From contig JADYYL010000052.1 of assembly GCA_020853655.1 (NCBI GenBank), positions 1-9,607 of the forward strand: DNA of 9,607 bases. The letters run 5' to 3'. The stretch's first letter is position 1; the number at the start of each line of letters is the position of its first letter. The position numbers were made by a program, and so were the translations under genes. The notes beneath the pieces were generated by a model. It had not been told where the DNA came from, searched no databases, and was given only the letters and a program-made list of their open reading frames with translations. Origin of the DNA: Deltaproteobacteria bacterium. Lineage in GTDB: Bacteria > Bdellovibrionota_C > UBA2361 > SZUA-149 > JADYYL01. This document shows, piece after piece, positions 1 through 7,105 of this stretch.

Positions 1-1059
1 ACGGACACCCTCGACGACCGACTTCTCGATCTGTTGGCGAATCCAAATCTTTGCTCGAGAAAGAAGCTGTTCAACAGCGTCGATGACCGAGTGTCCAGCG
101 ACGTGCTCTTCCCGGGACAGTGCGACGCTGCACTCCTTCGGATTAAGAGTCTCGAGTCTGTTCGGGGGGAACGACCAACTCGCGCGATCGCCACTGCTCT
201 TCGCGGTAACACGCTCTACTCGAGCATTGACCCGTACCTTGGCGGGGTTCACGCCGTGGCAGAAGCGATGCGCGCACTCTCCGCGACCGCGGCTCAGCCG
301 GCGGCCGTGGGGCAAGGTCTTTTCTACGGAAGTCTTTCTGACTACAAGCAGCGCTCCGAGTTTTCGGAGGGCGTCCGTGGACTAAGCGATGCGTGTCGAT
401 CGTGGCACATCCCTATCGTTGCCGAGTCAGTTGATTTTCGCGCAAACACATCGGCCGGAACGGTCTTGCCCACGCCTGCCGTTTACATGGTCGGCGTGTG
501 CAGTGACATCACAAAGGTTCGGCCGATGCATTTCGACGAGCGCGAGGATGTCATTTTCGTGCTTGGCGCCTCGCGAAACGAGATCGCGACCAGCGAATAC
601 GAGACGTTTCTGAAAGACCGGGTAACGCCGCCGCCTCCTGATATCGATTTCGCGTTCGAGCGGAAGGTGTGCGATCTCGTCTGCGAACTATTGAACGATG
701 AGTTGCTGAAGTCCGCACACTCGATCACAGCGGGTGGAATTGCGCTGGGGATTTGCGAGGCCAGCCTTCTCCGCGCCAAGCCGATCGGCGCTCGGCTGAA
801 GATATTTCCCCGAGAGGGCGCGAGTCCAGAAGTGCTGCTCTTCGGTGAGAGTTCTGGGAGATTTGTGATCAGTCTTGCGGAACAACACCGCGAGCGTGTC
901 ACGGCCACCTGTTCCAAGTTTGGCATCCCGCTTCTCGCGGAAGGACGCGTTGGAGGCCGAGAGATCACCTTTGAAGAGGGGGCGAAGTGCTCCATTCCCC
1001 TGTCGTCAGCAGCTCATATATTCGGCGGCGGACTTGACCATCTTATGAGTGGGGGTTGA
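1..1059 (+). CDS. purL: Phosphoribosylformylglycinamidine synthase subunit PurL, C-terminal part (5' end outside the window)
   Basis: PurL converts FGAR to FGAM with ATP and ammonia from glutamine, the fourth step of cytoplasmic purine synthesis. The frame is open from base 1, so the start lies upstream and the TTG at 34 is not a real start. Recognisable segments are LLANPNLCSRKKLF (bases 31-72; PurL proteins usually have LLxxPNIxSK here), DPYLGG followed by AVAEAMR, GVRGLSDACR, LPTPAVYMVGV, and near the end LFGESSGRFVIS (PurL consensus LFGES..R.v.S) and AEGRVGG. The protein stops without a glutamine amidotransferase domain, so it is the small type that needs separate PurS and PurQ. It is odd in that three usually strong motifs are replaced: DCLNFGNP by GQGLFYGS, NVSLYNET by SVDFRANT, and HDCSDGG by HSITAGG. 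It may be a working PurL with a degenerate second half or a diverged paralogue. Family assignment is firm; activity is not. Confidence 0.88.
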   Translation, partial: TDTLDDRLLDLLANPNLCSRKKLFNSVDDRVSSDVLFPGQCDAALLRIKSLESVRGERPTRAIATALRGNTLYSSIDPYLGGVHAVAEAMRALSATAAQPAAVGQGLFYGSLSDYKQRSEFSEGVRGLSDACRSWHIPIVAESVDFRANTSAGTVLPTPAVYMVGVCSDITKVRPMHFDEREDVIFVLGASRNEIATSEYETFLKDRVTPPPPDIDFAFERKVCDLVCELLNDELLKSAHSITAGGIALGICEASLLRAKPIGARLKIFPREGASPEVLLFGESSGRFVISLAEQHRERVTATCSKFGIPLLAEGRVGGREITFEEGAKCSIPLSSAAHIFGGGLDHLMSGG

Positions 1060-1085
1060 GCGTGTCGGGGCGCCCTTCTTGCCAG

Positions 1086-1102
1086 AAGCGGCGGTGCCGC
1101 TT
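1086..1102 (+). terminator. Candidate hairpin terminator after purL
   Basis: A perfect 7-bp stem, AAGCGGC (1086-1092) and GCCGCTT (1096-1102), closes a GGT loop in the 42-base gap between the convergent purL and membrane glycosyltransferase genes. Only three T residues follow on the plus strand, so it is a weak intrinsic terminator for purL. The last base of the stem touches the stop codon of the opposite gene (1102-1104). Confidence 0.4.
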
Positions 1103-2379
1103 TACGGAAGGACTGCCGTTCCGCGTTGAGGCGATGGCCTGAGAGCAAATACACCCAGCGCGATGGTGAGTGCTATCTGCGAAAGCATGGGGCTCATCAG
1201 TTCCAATGATTTCTCTGAGGAGACAACGGCCGTTGTATCTCCAATGTATGTCCATCCAATAAGTGCGACCATCAACAGGTAGAGGCCGGCAGCGGCGCGC
1301 GGACTTGCCGCTCGGCGCCATAGTTCGACGCAAGCTGCGGCGCTCACGGCGAAGCCGTGGACCCAGGCAATCGGTGAGAGCAGCGAACTGAGCACGACGA
1401 GCATCGACGCTGCTGCGTTGAAATCGCGCGCGCGGCGAACGACAAGAAGCGCTGCAATGAGCGCTCCCCCGACGATGATCATGTTCCCCAGAGGAATAAG
1501 ATCCGGCGCGTAGGACATGATCGCCGCGGTCGAATCTCCTGTCGCAGGAGAGCGGACACCGTCGAAGAAACGCGTGGCAAGGGTCCAGAGGGATTGATTC
1601 TGCGGATCGGCGCGATAGTGCTGAGCGACGCTGGGCGCGACCGTAGAAACATACTCGCGAAACGCATCCCAGCCGATGAGCGGAATCGCGACAAGCTGAG
1701 CGGCGATGGCCGTGACGAGTGCGGCGATCGCAGCAGGATATCTTCGCGCGAGCAGGAGTCCAAGGACGAGAGGGCCTCCCCAGAGTTTCGTCGCAAGCGC
1801 GAGTCCTAGATAGATTCCTGCGCGACGTTCCCGTCCCGCCGCAAGTTCGTTCAAGCACAGAGCGGCGAAAAGGAGGATGAAGAGGCTGAACTGCCCCGAG
1901 AGAAGCGAGAGCTTCGCTGAGCGCGAGCCGAGCAAGAACAGAAACAGAACCAAGGTCGAGTAACCAAGAGAAGAGTGGCCGGCGAGTCGCTGAAGGACGA
2001 TCGCCGCCGCACCGAGCGCCACCAGTTCGAGGACCATCCACACAATCGCCGCCTGGTCGTAGCTCAGCAAGCCGAGCGGAGTGGTCGCCGCCACCACGAA
2101 GGGCGTATGCGGAGTGGGGTGGGGGAAGGTATCTGCGCGCGCATCCGTCATGAGCTGCGCAGCGAGGATCGTCGTCGGCGAATACGGATTCTCGCCTTTC
2201 ATCACGGCTCGGGCGCTCAAGTAGTCCTGGAGCAGATCCTTGCGATTGATCAACTCTGGCTTCAAACTCTCCAGACTGAATGCCAACGCTTGAAGGGCAA
2301 GAGCGATCGACGCAAGGATGAACAATGCGCGCGCCGAGCGCGAAGGAGGGGTGCTGGCGTTCAAGATAGTATGGAGCAC
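1102..2379 (-). CDS. Multi-pass membrane glycosyltransferase, GT87/DUF2029 type
   Basis: This 425-residue protein is very hydrophobic, with about ten likely membrane spans (roughly residues 18-36, 106-130, 138-151, 161-178, 188-211, 214-236, 298-315, 322-345, 362-380 and 395-413). The pattern fits GT-C enzymes of family GT87 (DUF2029): an acidic residue after the first span in LLQDYLSARAVMKGENPY (49-66), HTPFVVAATTPLGLLSY (91-107), SGQFSLFILLFAAL (161-174), LALATKLWGGPLVL (193-206), NQSLWTLATRFF (261-272) and LLSPIAWVHGFAV (333-345). Family members such as mycobacterial PimE move a sugar from a polyprenyl-phosphate carrier to a lipid or glycan on the outer face of the inner membrane; Asp52 is the best candidate for the catalytic base. 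Donor and acceptor cannot be read from sequence. The start is GTG at 2379, with no clear ribosome-binding site. No glycan-synthesis genes are adjacent, so it stands alone, convergent to purL. Confidence 0.8.
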   Translation of the reverse strand: MLHTILNASTPPSRSARALFILASIALALQALAFSLESLKPELINRKDLLQDYLSARAVMKGENPYSPTTILAAQLMTDARADTFPHPTPHTPFVVAATTPLGLLSYDQAAIVWMVLELVALGAAAIVLQRLAGHSSLGYSTLVLFLFLLGSRSAKLSLLSGQFSLFILLFAALCLNELAAGRERRAGIYLGLALATKLWGGPLVLGLLLARRYPAAIAALVTAIAAQLVAIPLIGWDAFREYVSTVAPSVAQHYRADPQNQSLWTLATRFFDGVRSPATGDSTAAIMSYAPDLIPLGNMIIVGGALIAALLVVRRARDFNAAASMLVVLSSLLSPIAWVHGFAVSAAACVELWRRAASPRAAAGLYLLMVALIGWTYIGDTTAVVSSEKSLELMSPMLSQIALTIALGVFALRPSPQRGTAVLP

Positions 2380-2584
2380 GGTGTTGCCTGATGGCCGGAG
2401 GAATGCTGCGAAAACTTAGCGTCCCGCTTGAAGCATTGGCAATTGATATCCACGGCCGTCTGAAAAACGACGCGTGAACACCCTGAAAACGCTGTCAATC
2501 AAGGGCCTTGGAGCCGAGTCCCGTGTGGCGAGCCTTCGTTAAGGTCGGCGGTCAATCCGTCGATACTCATAGGACATGAGTGCC
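2380..2584. other. Divergent non-coding region
   Basis: This gap separates the start of the membrane glycosyltransferase (minus) from the start of the HzsA-like gene (plus), so promoters for both should lie here. I see no convincing pair of -35 and -10 boxes. On the minus strand a perfect TTGACA sits at 2498-2493, but nothing resembling TATAAT lies 16-18 bases beyond it. Only short palindromes occur (CAATTG at 2440-2445, ACGGCCGT at 2452-2459). No RNA gene or coding frame is supported. Confidence 0.5.
2571..2574 (+). promoter_or_regulatory. Ribosome-binding site deciding the HzsA-like start
   Basis: AGGA at 2571-2574 lies one base before the ATG at 2576, which is too close, and ten bases before the in-frame ATG at 2585, which is workable. 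This favours 2585 as the start. The 2585 start also gives a cleaner signal peptide beginning MRSVAFFLL. Confidence 0.5.
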
Positions 2585-5077
2585 ATGCGGTCAGTCGCGT
2601 TCTTCCTCTTGATCATCCTCACCGCGGCGCTGCCAGCGGCACGGGCTGACGTTGTCTCCGACCATCCGATTGTTTTCGTCACCATGGTTCCGAATCCGGC
2701 GGATTTTGGAACACTCGCAGCGACCTTCGGGAATCATGTTCCGAATCCCAATACGGCATACCGCGGCGGAGATCTCTGGATTCGCTACGCCGACGGGACG
2801 CTCCGCAACCTCACGCTTGCCGGGGGGTACGGGACCACGGGCTTTCAGGGAGCCAACGCCATCGCGGTGCGGGATCCCGCCGTGCATTTTGATGGGAACA
2901 AGATCATCTTCAGCATGGTGGTGGGTGCGCCAACCCAACAGTATCAGCTGACGTCGCACCGCTGGCAGCTTTACGAGGTTACCTCGTTCGGGCCGAGTGA
3001 AACCCCGGTCATTACGAAGGTTGCGAATCAACCTTCGACTTACAACAATCATTCTCCTGCTTACGCGAGCGATGACACGATCATCTTCGTAACGGACCGA
3101 CCTCGAGACGACACCGTTCTGCATACATATCCGCAGCGCGATGAATATGAGTCCTCGCCGGTGAACTCAGGACTGTGGAAGTTGAATCCACAATCCGGAT
3201 CGCTCGTGCTGCTCGATCATTCTCCATCGGGGGATTTTAATCCGATCATCGACAGCTTTGGACGCGTGGTCTTTACCCGATGGGATCATCTTCAGCGTGA
3301 TCAGCAGAACGTCGGGGCCTCGCTCGGCGCATTCAATTTCCAGAGTGAGACGAGCACCGTGGCAACTTCCTCCGCGGCAGAGGTGTTTCCCGAGGCACGC
3401 TCAAATGTCGATCCCGACAAACGTGCAAACGTGAATCTCTTTACGATCAATCAGTTCTTTCCCTGGGCGATGAATCAGGACGGGACGGATCTTGAGACGT
3501 TGCAGCACATTGGGCGGCAGGAAGTCGGCCTTTACGTTGAGCGAAACTTCAACGACGACCCAAATGTGCAAGAGTTCTATGGTCAGTACGACGTGGGACA
3601 GAACGAGAACGACTTCACGATCTTCCTCCACATTAAGGAGAATCCGCTCGTCCCCGGTACTTACTTCGGGACGAGCTGTCAGGAGTTCGGTACTCATTCC
3701 GCGGGACAGATCATATCTATCAGTGGGTCGCCGTCGACGAATGCCGAGAACGTCACGGTCAATTACCTCACCCACCCTGACACCAGCGGAGCGACAGATA
3801 CGCCGAGCGGCAACCATTCCGGTCTCTATCGAGATCCGTTGCCGCTTTCAAACGGCGTTCTCATCGCGGCACACACGGCGAATACCCGGCAGGACACGAA
3901 CATCGGAACAGGAGCAAATCCGCTTTCTCGATACGATTTTCGGCTGAAGGTGCTTTCGAAGCCCGGGGCGTACTACTCCCCAAGTGCCATGGTGACGTCG
4001 GGTATCTCGAAGAGCGTGCAGTTCTGGAGCCCCGATCAGTCGATCAGTTACAATGGCCTCCTTTGGGAGATGATGCCTGTCGAGGTGAAGACCCGCCCTC
4101 GTCCGGCAGCGTCGACTCTCGCGATTCCGGCGCCTGAAGCCCAGGTCATTGCTTCCATGGGAGTGTCGGTTGATGAGTTGACGAGCTATCTTCGGTCACA
4201 AAATCTCGCGCTCATCGTCACACGAAACGTCACCACTCGTGACCACAACGATCGTCAGCAGCCAACGAACCTTCGTGTGCCTGGGACGACGACGCAGAGC
4301 ATTCCAAGGAGCGGAAAAGTCTACGACGTTTCCCACCTGGAGGTTTTTCAGGGCGATTTGATTCGCGGTTACACACAAGGGAACAACACGGGCCGACGGG
4401 TCATCGCACAGCGCATGCATTCGGTTGGCAGTGGGGTGAATCTGCCCGCGGAAGGTGCTGCGGTAGGCGCCGTTCAAGTGGCGGCTGACGGATCGGTCGC
4501 CGCATTCGTTCCGGCCCGCCGCGCGCTGACGTGGCAAATGTCTTCGCCAGACGGAACTCCGGTCGTTCGAGAGCGGTACTGGCTGACGTTTCAACCTGGT
4601 GAGATCCGCGTCTGCGCTTCATGCCATGGCGTGAATACCGCCGATCATCTTGGGAATCCCGCGCCCACCAATCCTCCGCAGGCGCTCGCGAACCTCCTTG
4701 CGCATTGGAAGAACCTTCCCATTCCCAATCCGACGCCGGATCCGCCGGGTTCGGGATACTCGCTCAGCGTGACCGGCGCTTCGAAGTCAGGCGCTCGATT
4801 TCAGATTGCAGCAACAGGACAAAGTGGGGACGTTCTCAAGCTTAAGGCGAGCGTGAACGGGAAGTCTTGTTCGATGACCAAAACTTTCTCAGCTTCGAAA
4901 ACACTGCGCGGGAAGTTCCCGAAAGTGTCGCGAGGCAGAATTGGATTCACATTGCACGTCGGTCGCCAACGCACGGCTTCTGCAAGATCATCCCTGAGAC
5001 TCGGCCAACTCCGCGCCGGACAGCCGTCGATGAAGAGCTCAGATGCTTGTAACGCGTTGATGCGCTCCCTTCGCTAA
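2585..5077 (+). CDS. Exported HzsA-like (hydrazine synthase alpha-related) haem c protein
   Basis: This 830-residue protein begins with a signal peptide (about residues 1-22, charged MR, hydrophobic core, cleavage near AARA-DVV). The opening region HPIVFVTMVPNPADFGTLAA, then GGDLWIRYADGTLRNLT, and propeller-like strands such as SDDTIIFVTDRPRD and GRVVFTRWDHLQRDQQ (FTRWDHL near residue 230) match proteins carrying the hydrazine synthase alpha middle domain. SGLYRDPLPLSNGVLIAAHT and the WQMSSPDGTPVVRERYWLTF segment are also typical. A single CXXCH haem c site, CASCH, lies at 677-681 (bases 4613-4627), so the mature protein should receive haem in the periplasm. Anammox HzsA has two such sites. 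After a Pro-rich linker (PNPTPDPP) comes a Ser/Lys/Arg-rich, beta-rich tail of about 110 residues that I do not recognise. No HzsB or HzsC homologue or other cytochrome gene is adjacent, so hydrazine synthesis should not be inferred. An alternative start is the ATG at 2576. Family similarity is likely; function is unknown. Confidence 0.75.
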   Translation: MRSVAFFLLIILTAALPAARADVVSDHPIVFVTMVPNPADFGTLAATFGNHVPNPNTAYRGGDLWIRYADGTLRNLTLAGGYGTTGFQGANAIAVRDPAVHFDGNKIIFSMVVGAPTQQYQLTSHRWQLYEVTSFGPSETPVITKVANQPSTYNNHSPAYASDDTIIFVTDRPRDDTVLHTYPQRDEYESSPVNSGLWKLNPQSGSLVLLDHSPSGDFNPIIDSFGRVVFTRWDHLQRDQQNVGASLGAFNFQSETSTVATSSAAEVFPEARSNVDPDKRANVNLFTINQFFPWAMNQDGTDLETLQHIGRQEVGLYVERNFNDDPNVQEFYGQYDVGQNENDFTIFLHIKENPLVPGTYFGTSCQEFGTHSAGQIISISGSPSTNAENVTVNYLTHPDTSGATDTPSGNHSGLYRDPLPLSNGVLIAAHTANTRQDTNIGTGANPLSRYDFRLKVLSKPGAYYSPSAMVTSGISKSVQFWSPDQSISYNGLLWEMMPVEVKTRPRPAASTLAIPAPEAQVIASMGVSVDELTSYLRSQNLALIVTRNVTTRDHNDRQQPTNLRVPGTTTQSIPRSGKVYDVSHLEVFQGDLIRGYTQGNNTGRRVIAQRMHSVGSGVNLPAEGAAVGAVQVAADGSVAAFVPARRALTWQMSSPDGTPVVRERYWLTFQPGEIRVCASCHGVNTADHLGNPAPTNPPQALANLLAHWKNLPIPNPTPDPPGSGYSLSVTGASKSGARFQIAATGQSGDVLKLKASVNGKSCSMTKTFSASKTLRGKFPKVSRGRIGFTLHVGRQRTASARSSLRLGQLRAGQPSMKSSDACNALMRSLR

Positions 5078-5144
5078 CGCAGTCCTTTCCGGCTCGGGCT
5101 GAGCAACGACGAATGGCACCGGGATCAATTTTCTCAGGGATCGG
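5078..5144. other. Short convergent gap without a clear terminator
   Basis: These 67 bases lie between the stops of the HzsA-like gene and dnaK. The only hairpin I see is a 4-bp GCTC/GAGC stem at 5092-5104 with no T run, too weak to call a terminator for either gene. Confidence 0.4.
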
Positions 5145-7028
5145 CTACGCGCCGTCAAGAAACTGGTCAAGCAACTCCGTTGATTCGCGGAGAGCGGTGA
5201 GAACCGCTTGGAGCGTGGAAAGATTATCGGTCGTTTCAAGGACTGTTCGAGCGCTCAGAAGCGAAGCTTCGAGATCCTGACGACCTTTGCCTCGGAACGC
5301 CTTGCCTTCACTGTCGAGCTTGAACTGCGTCATGTAGATTTCGGTCTTCAGTTGATGTCGAAGTTGCGAAAGAACGTCGGTCGGAACAGACGTCGCACTT
5401 TTCTCCGAACGACCCTCTTTGGCCACCGCCGCCTGACGCTTGAGCTCAACGCTCTGCCGCAGCAATTGATCGAGCTCTGCCTCGGAAAGTCCGGAACTCG
5501 CTACGATATCGAGCTTCTTCTCTTCGCCGCTGTCCATGTCTCGAGCGAGCAAGTGAACGATTCCGTCGCCGTCGACTTCCAGTTCAACGGACACTTTCGG
5601 CACTCCACGGGGCGCGTGGCGAAGACCGGGTAATTCGAATCGCCCGAGGCTGATGTTGTCCGGCGCGAAATTGCTCTCCCCCTGCACGAGGTGAATGCTC
5701 ACCTGCGGTTGGTTCGGCGACGACGTCGTAAAGGTCTCCTGAGACTTGACCGGGATGCGGGTGTTTCTCGGAATAAGTGTTTGGACAAGTCCGCCCTGCA
5801 CTTCGATGCCGAGGCTCAGGGAGGTCACGTCGTTGAGGCTCACCCCTTTGACGAGCCCTTTCAGCACCCCAGCCTGAATGGCAGCGCCAAGTGCGACCGC
5901 TTCGTCCGGATCGACGGTGTCGATGGGCTCTTTCCCGAAGACCACTCGGCACAGCTTCTTCACTGCGGGAACTCGCGTCATGCCGCCGACAAGGAGGACA
6001 TCGTCGATGTCCTTTGGGTCGAGGCCAGCGTCGCTCATCGCGGCATTGCACGGGCCGGTCAATCGATCGAGTATTGGTTGGACGAGGCGCTCAAACACCT
6101 TACGATCGAGGAGAATCGAAAGATGATCTTTTGCCGTCACGTAGGGAATCTCGATGACAGCACTCGCGTTCGTCGTCAGCGCGTGCTTCGCATCGCGGCA
6201 GAGCAGCTTCACCTTCTGGAGAAGGTCCCGGTTCTGTCCGATATCGAATCCACTTTGCAGTCGGAATTGATCGATGACGTAACGGACGATTTCGAGATCG
6301 AAGTCCTCGCCGCCCAGGTATGTATCGCCATGCGTCGAAAGCACCTCGAACACGCCATCGCTCAGCGCGAGAATGGACACGTCGAATGTGCCACCACCTA
6401 AGTCGAACACGGCAACGACGCGTTCGGCGACAATCTTTCGCCGACCAATTTTGCGTTTGACGTAAACATTCTCGCCGCCAGAACTGAGTCCGTATGCCAA
6501 AGCGGCTGCGGTCGGCTCATTGAGCAGGCGCATGACGTCGAGGCCGGCAATGCGTGCCGCGTCCTTGGTCGCTTGGCGTTGCGAATCGTTGAAGTGAGCG
6601 GGAACCGTGATGACCGCGTGCGAGACTTCCTCTCCAAGCGCGGCTTCGGCGTAGCGCTTCATGTAGGCGAGAATATTGGCGGAGACCTCTTGAGGGCTCG
6701 TCGTGATGTCGTTGATCTCGACCCACGCGTCACCGTTCACCGCGGGAACAATCTGATATGGCAACTTCTTCATCGCGGTGCGAACTTCGTCGCTGTCGTA
6801 CTTCAGTCCGATGAAGCGCTTGACCGCGAAGATCGTGTTCTGACGATTCTGCGTCATCTGCGTCTCCGCCTTGTGGCCGACGATCGGCTCGCCCGTGGCG
6901 GAGACTGCGTAAATCGAAGGGCAGGTGCGTTTGCCGAACTCGTTGGGCACCACCTGAGGAACGCCGTCAACGATCGTTGCGACGCACGAATTCACAGTGC
7001 CAAGGTCGATCCCGATGACTCTTTTCAT
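5145..7028 (-). CDS. dnaK: DnaK-type Hsp70 chaperone with variant features
   Basis: This 627-residue protein is a cytoplasmic ATP-dependent chaperone that binds and releases unfolded segments with J-domain and nucleotide-exchange partners. The ATPase domain (about 1-390) shows GIDLGTVNSCVA (6-17; usual form GTTNS), NTIFAVKRFIG with Lys70, NEPTAAALAYGL with Glu171, DLGGGTFDVS (209-218) and LLVGGMTRVPAV (345-356). The substrate-binding beta domain (about 403-510) is intact, with SLGIEVQGG and FTTSSPNQP, followed by a helical lid. Three features depart from E. coli DnaK: about 15 extra, strongly basic residues at roughly 187-203 before DLGGGT; a linker VSLNDV (396-401) instead of VLLLDV; and an end at LDQFLDGA with no disordered acidic tail. 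No dnaJ or grpE is adjacent, so it is probably a second, specialised DnaK. It lies 59 bases after rfaE2 on the same strand. No CIRCE operator is seen. ATG start, weak ribosome-binding site. Confidence 0.94.
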   Translation of the reverse strand: MKRVIGIDLGTVNSCVATIVDGVPQVVPNEFGKRTCPSIYAVSATGEPIVGHKAETQMTQNRQNTIFAVKRFIGLKYDSDEVRTAMKKLPYQIVPAVNGDAWVEINDITTSPQEVSANILAYMKRYAEAALGEEVSHAVITVPAHFNDSQRQATKDAARIAGLDVMRLLNEPTAAALAYGLSSGGENVYVKRKIGRRKIVAERVVAVFDLGGGTFDVSILALSDGVFEVLSTHGDTYLGGEDFDLEIVRYVIDQFRLQSGFDIGQNRDLLQKVKLLCRDAKHALTTNASAVIEIPYVTAKDHLSILLDRKVFERLVQPILDRLTGPCNAAMSDAGLDPKDIDDVLLVGGMTRVPAVKKLCRVVFGKEPIDTVDPDEAVALGAAIQAGVLKGLVKGVSLNDVTSLSLGIEVQGGLVQTLIPRNTRIPVKSQETFTTSSPNQPQVSIHLVQGESNFAPDNISLGRFELPGLRHAPRGVPKVSVELEVDGDGIVHLLARDMDSGEEKKLDIVASSGLSEAELDQLLRQSVELKRQAAVAKEGRSEKSATSVPTDVLSQLRHQLKTEIYMTQFKLDSEGKAFRGKGRQDLEASLLSARTVLETTDNLSTLQAVLTALRESTELLDQFLDGA

Positions 7029-7073
7029 GTATTACCCGGCACCACGTTTCTCAACATCATTGCGCTGGACATC

Positions 7074-7105
7074 ACTGTTCTGAAACGTCACTGCTCTGAA
7101 ACGTC
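7074..7105. repeat. 16-bp tandem duplication at the rfaE2 stop
   Basis: ACTGTTCTGAAACGTC (7074-7089) is followed directly by ACTGCTCTGAAACGTC (7090-7105), one mismatch in 16. One copy encodes the last residues of RfaE2 (DVSEQ); the other starts in the stop codon and lies in the rfaE2-dnaK spacer. It looks like a recent slippage or recombination duplication that leaves the reading frame unaffected. Confidence 0.85.

Noticed and set aside
34..36. TTG as the start of purL
   Set aside because: The frame is open back to base 1 and the residues before it belong to the conserved LLxxPN segment, so the protein continues upstream.
1043..2041. A 332-codon minus-strand frame overlapping the membrane glycosyltransferase in another frame
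   Set aside because: It is Arg/Ser-rich with no membrane or domain pattern, while the overlapping frame has a clear multi-span GT87 pattern.
2461..2500. Repeated CTGAAAAACG / CTGAAAACG as an operator pair
   Set aside because: The match is about nine bases and A-rich, and there is no regulator gene nearby or symmetry to support a binding site.
5125..5144. GGGATC-type repeats as a terminator after the HzsA-like gene
   Set aside because: GGGATC occurs as a direct, not inverted, repeat and forms no stable hairpin with a T run.
2570..7030. Anammox hydrazine synthesis locus
   Set aside because: Only an HzsA-like protein is present, with one haem motif and no HzsB/C or hydrazine dehydrogenase gene, so family resemblance alone does not support the pathway.
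7029..7087. CIRCE heat-shock operator before dnaK
   Set aside because: No TTAGCACTC-N9-GAGTGCTAA-like inverted repeat is present; the only inverted pair (ACGTTTC and GAAACGT, 31-base loop) is short.
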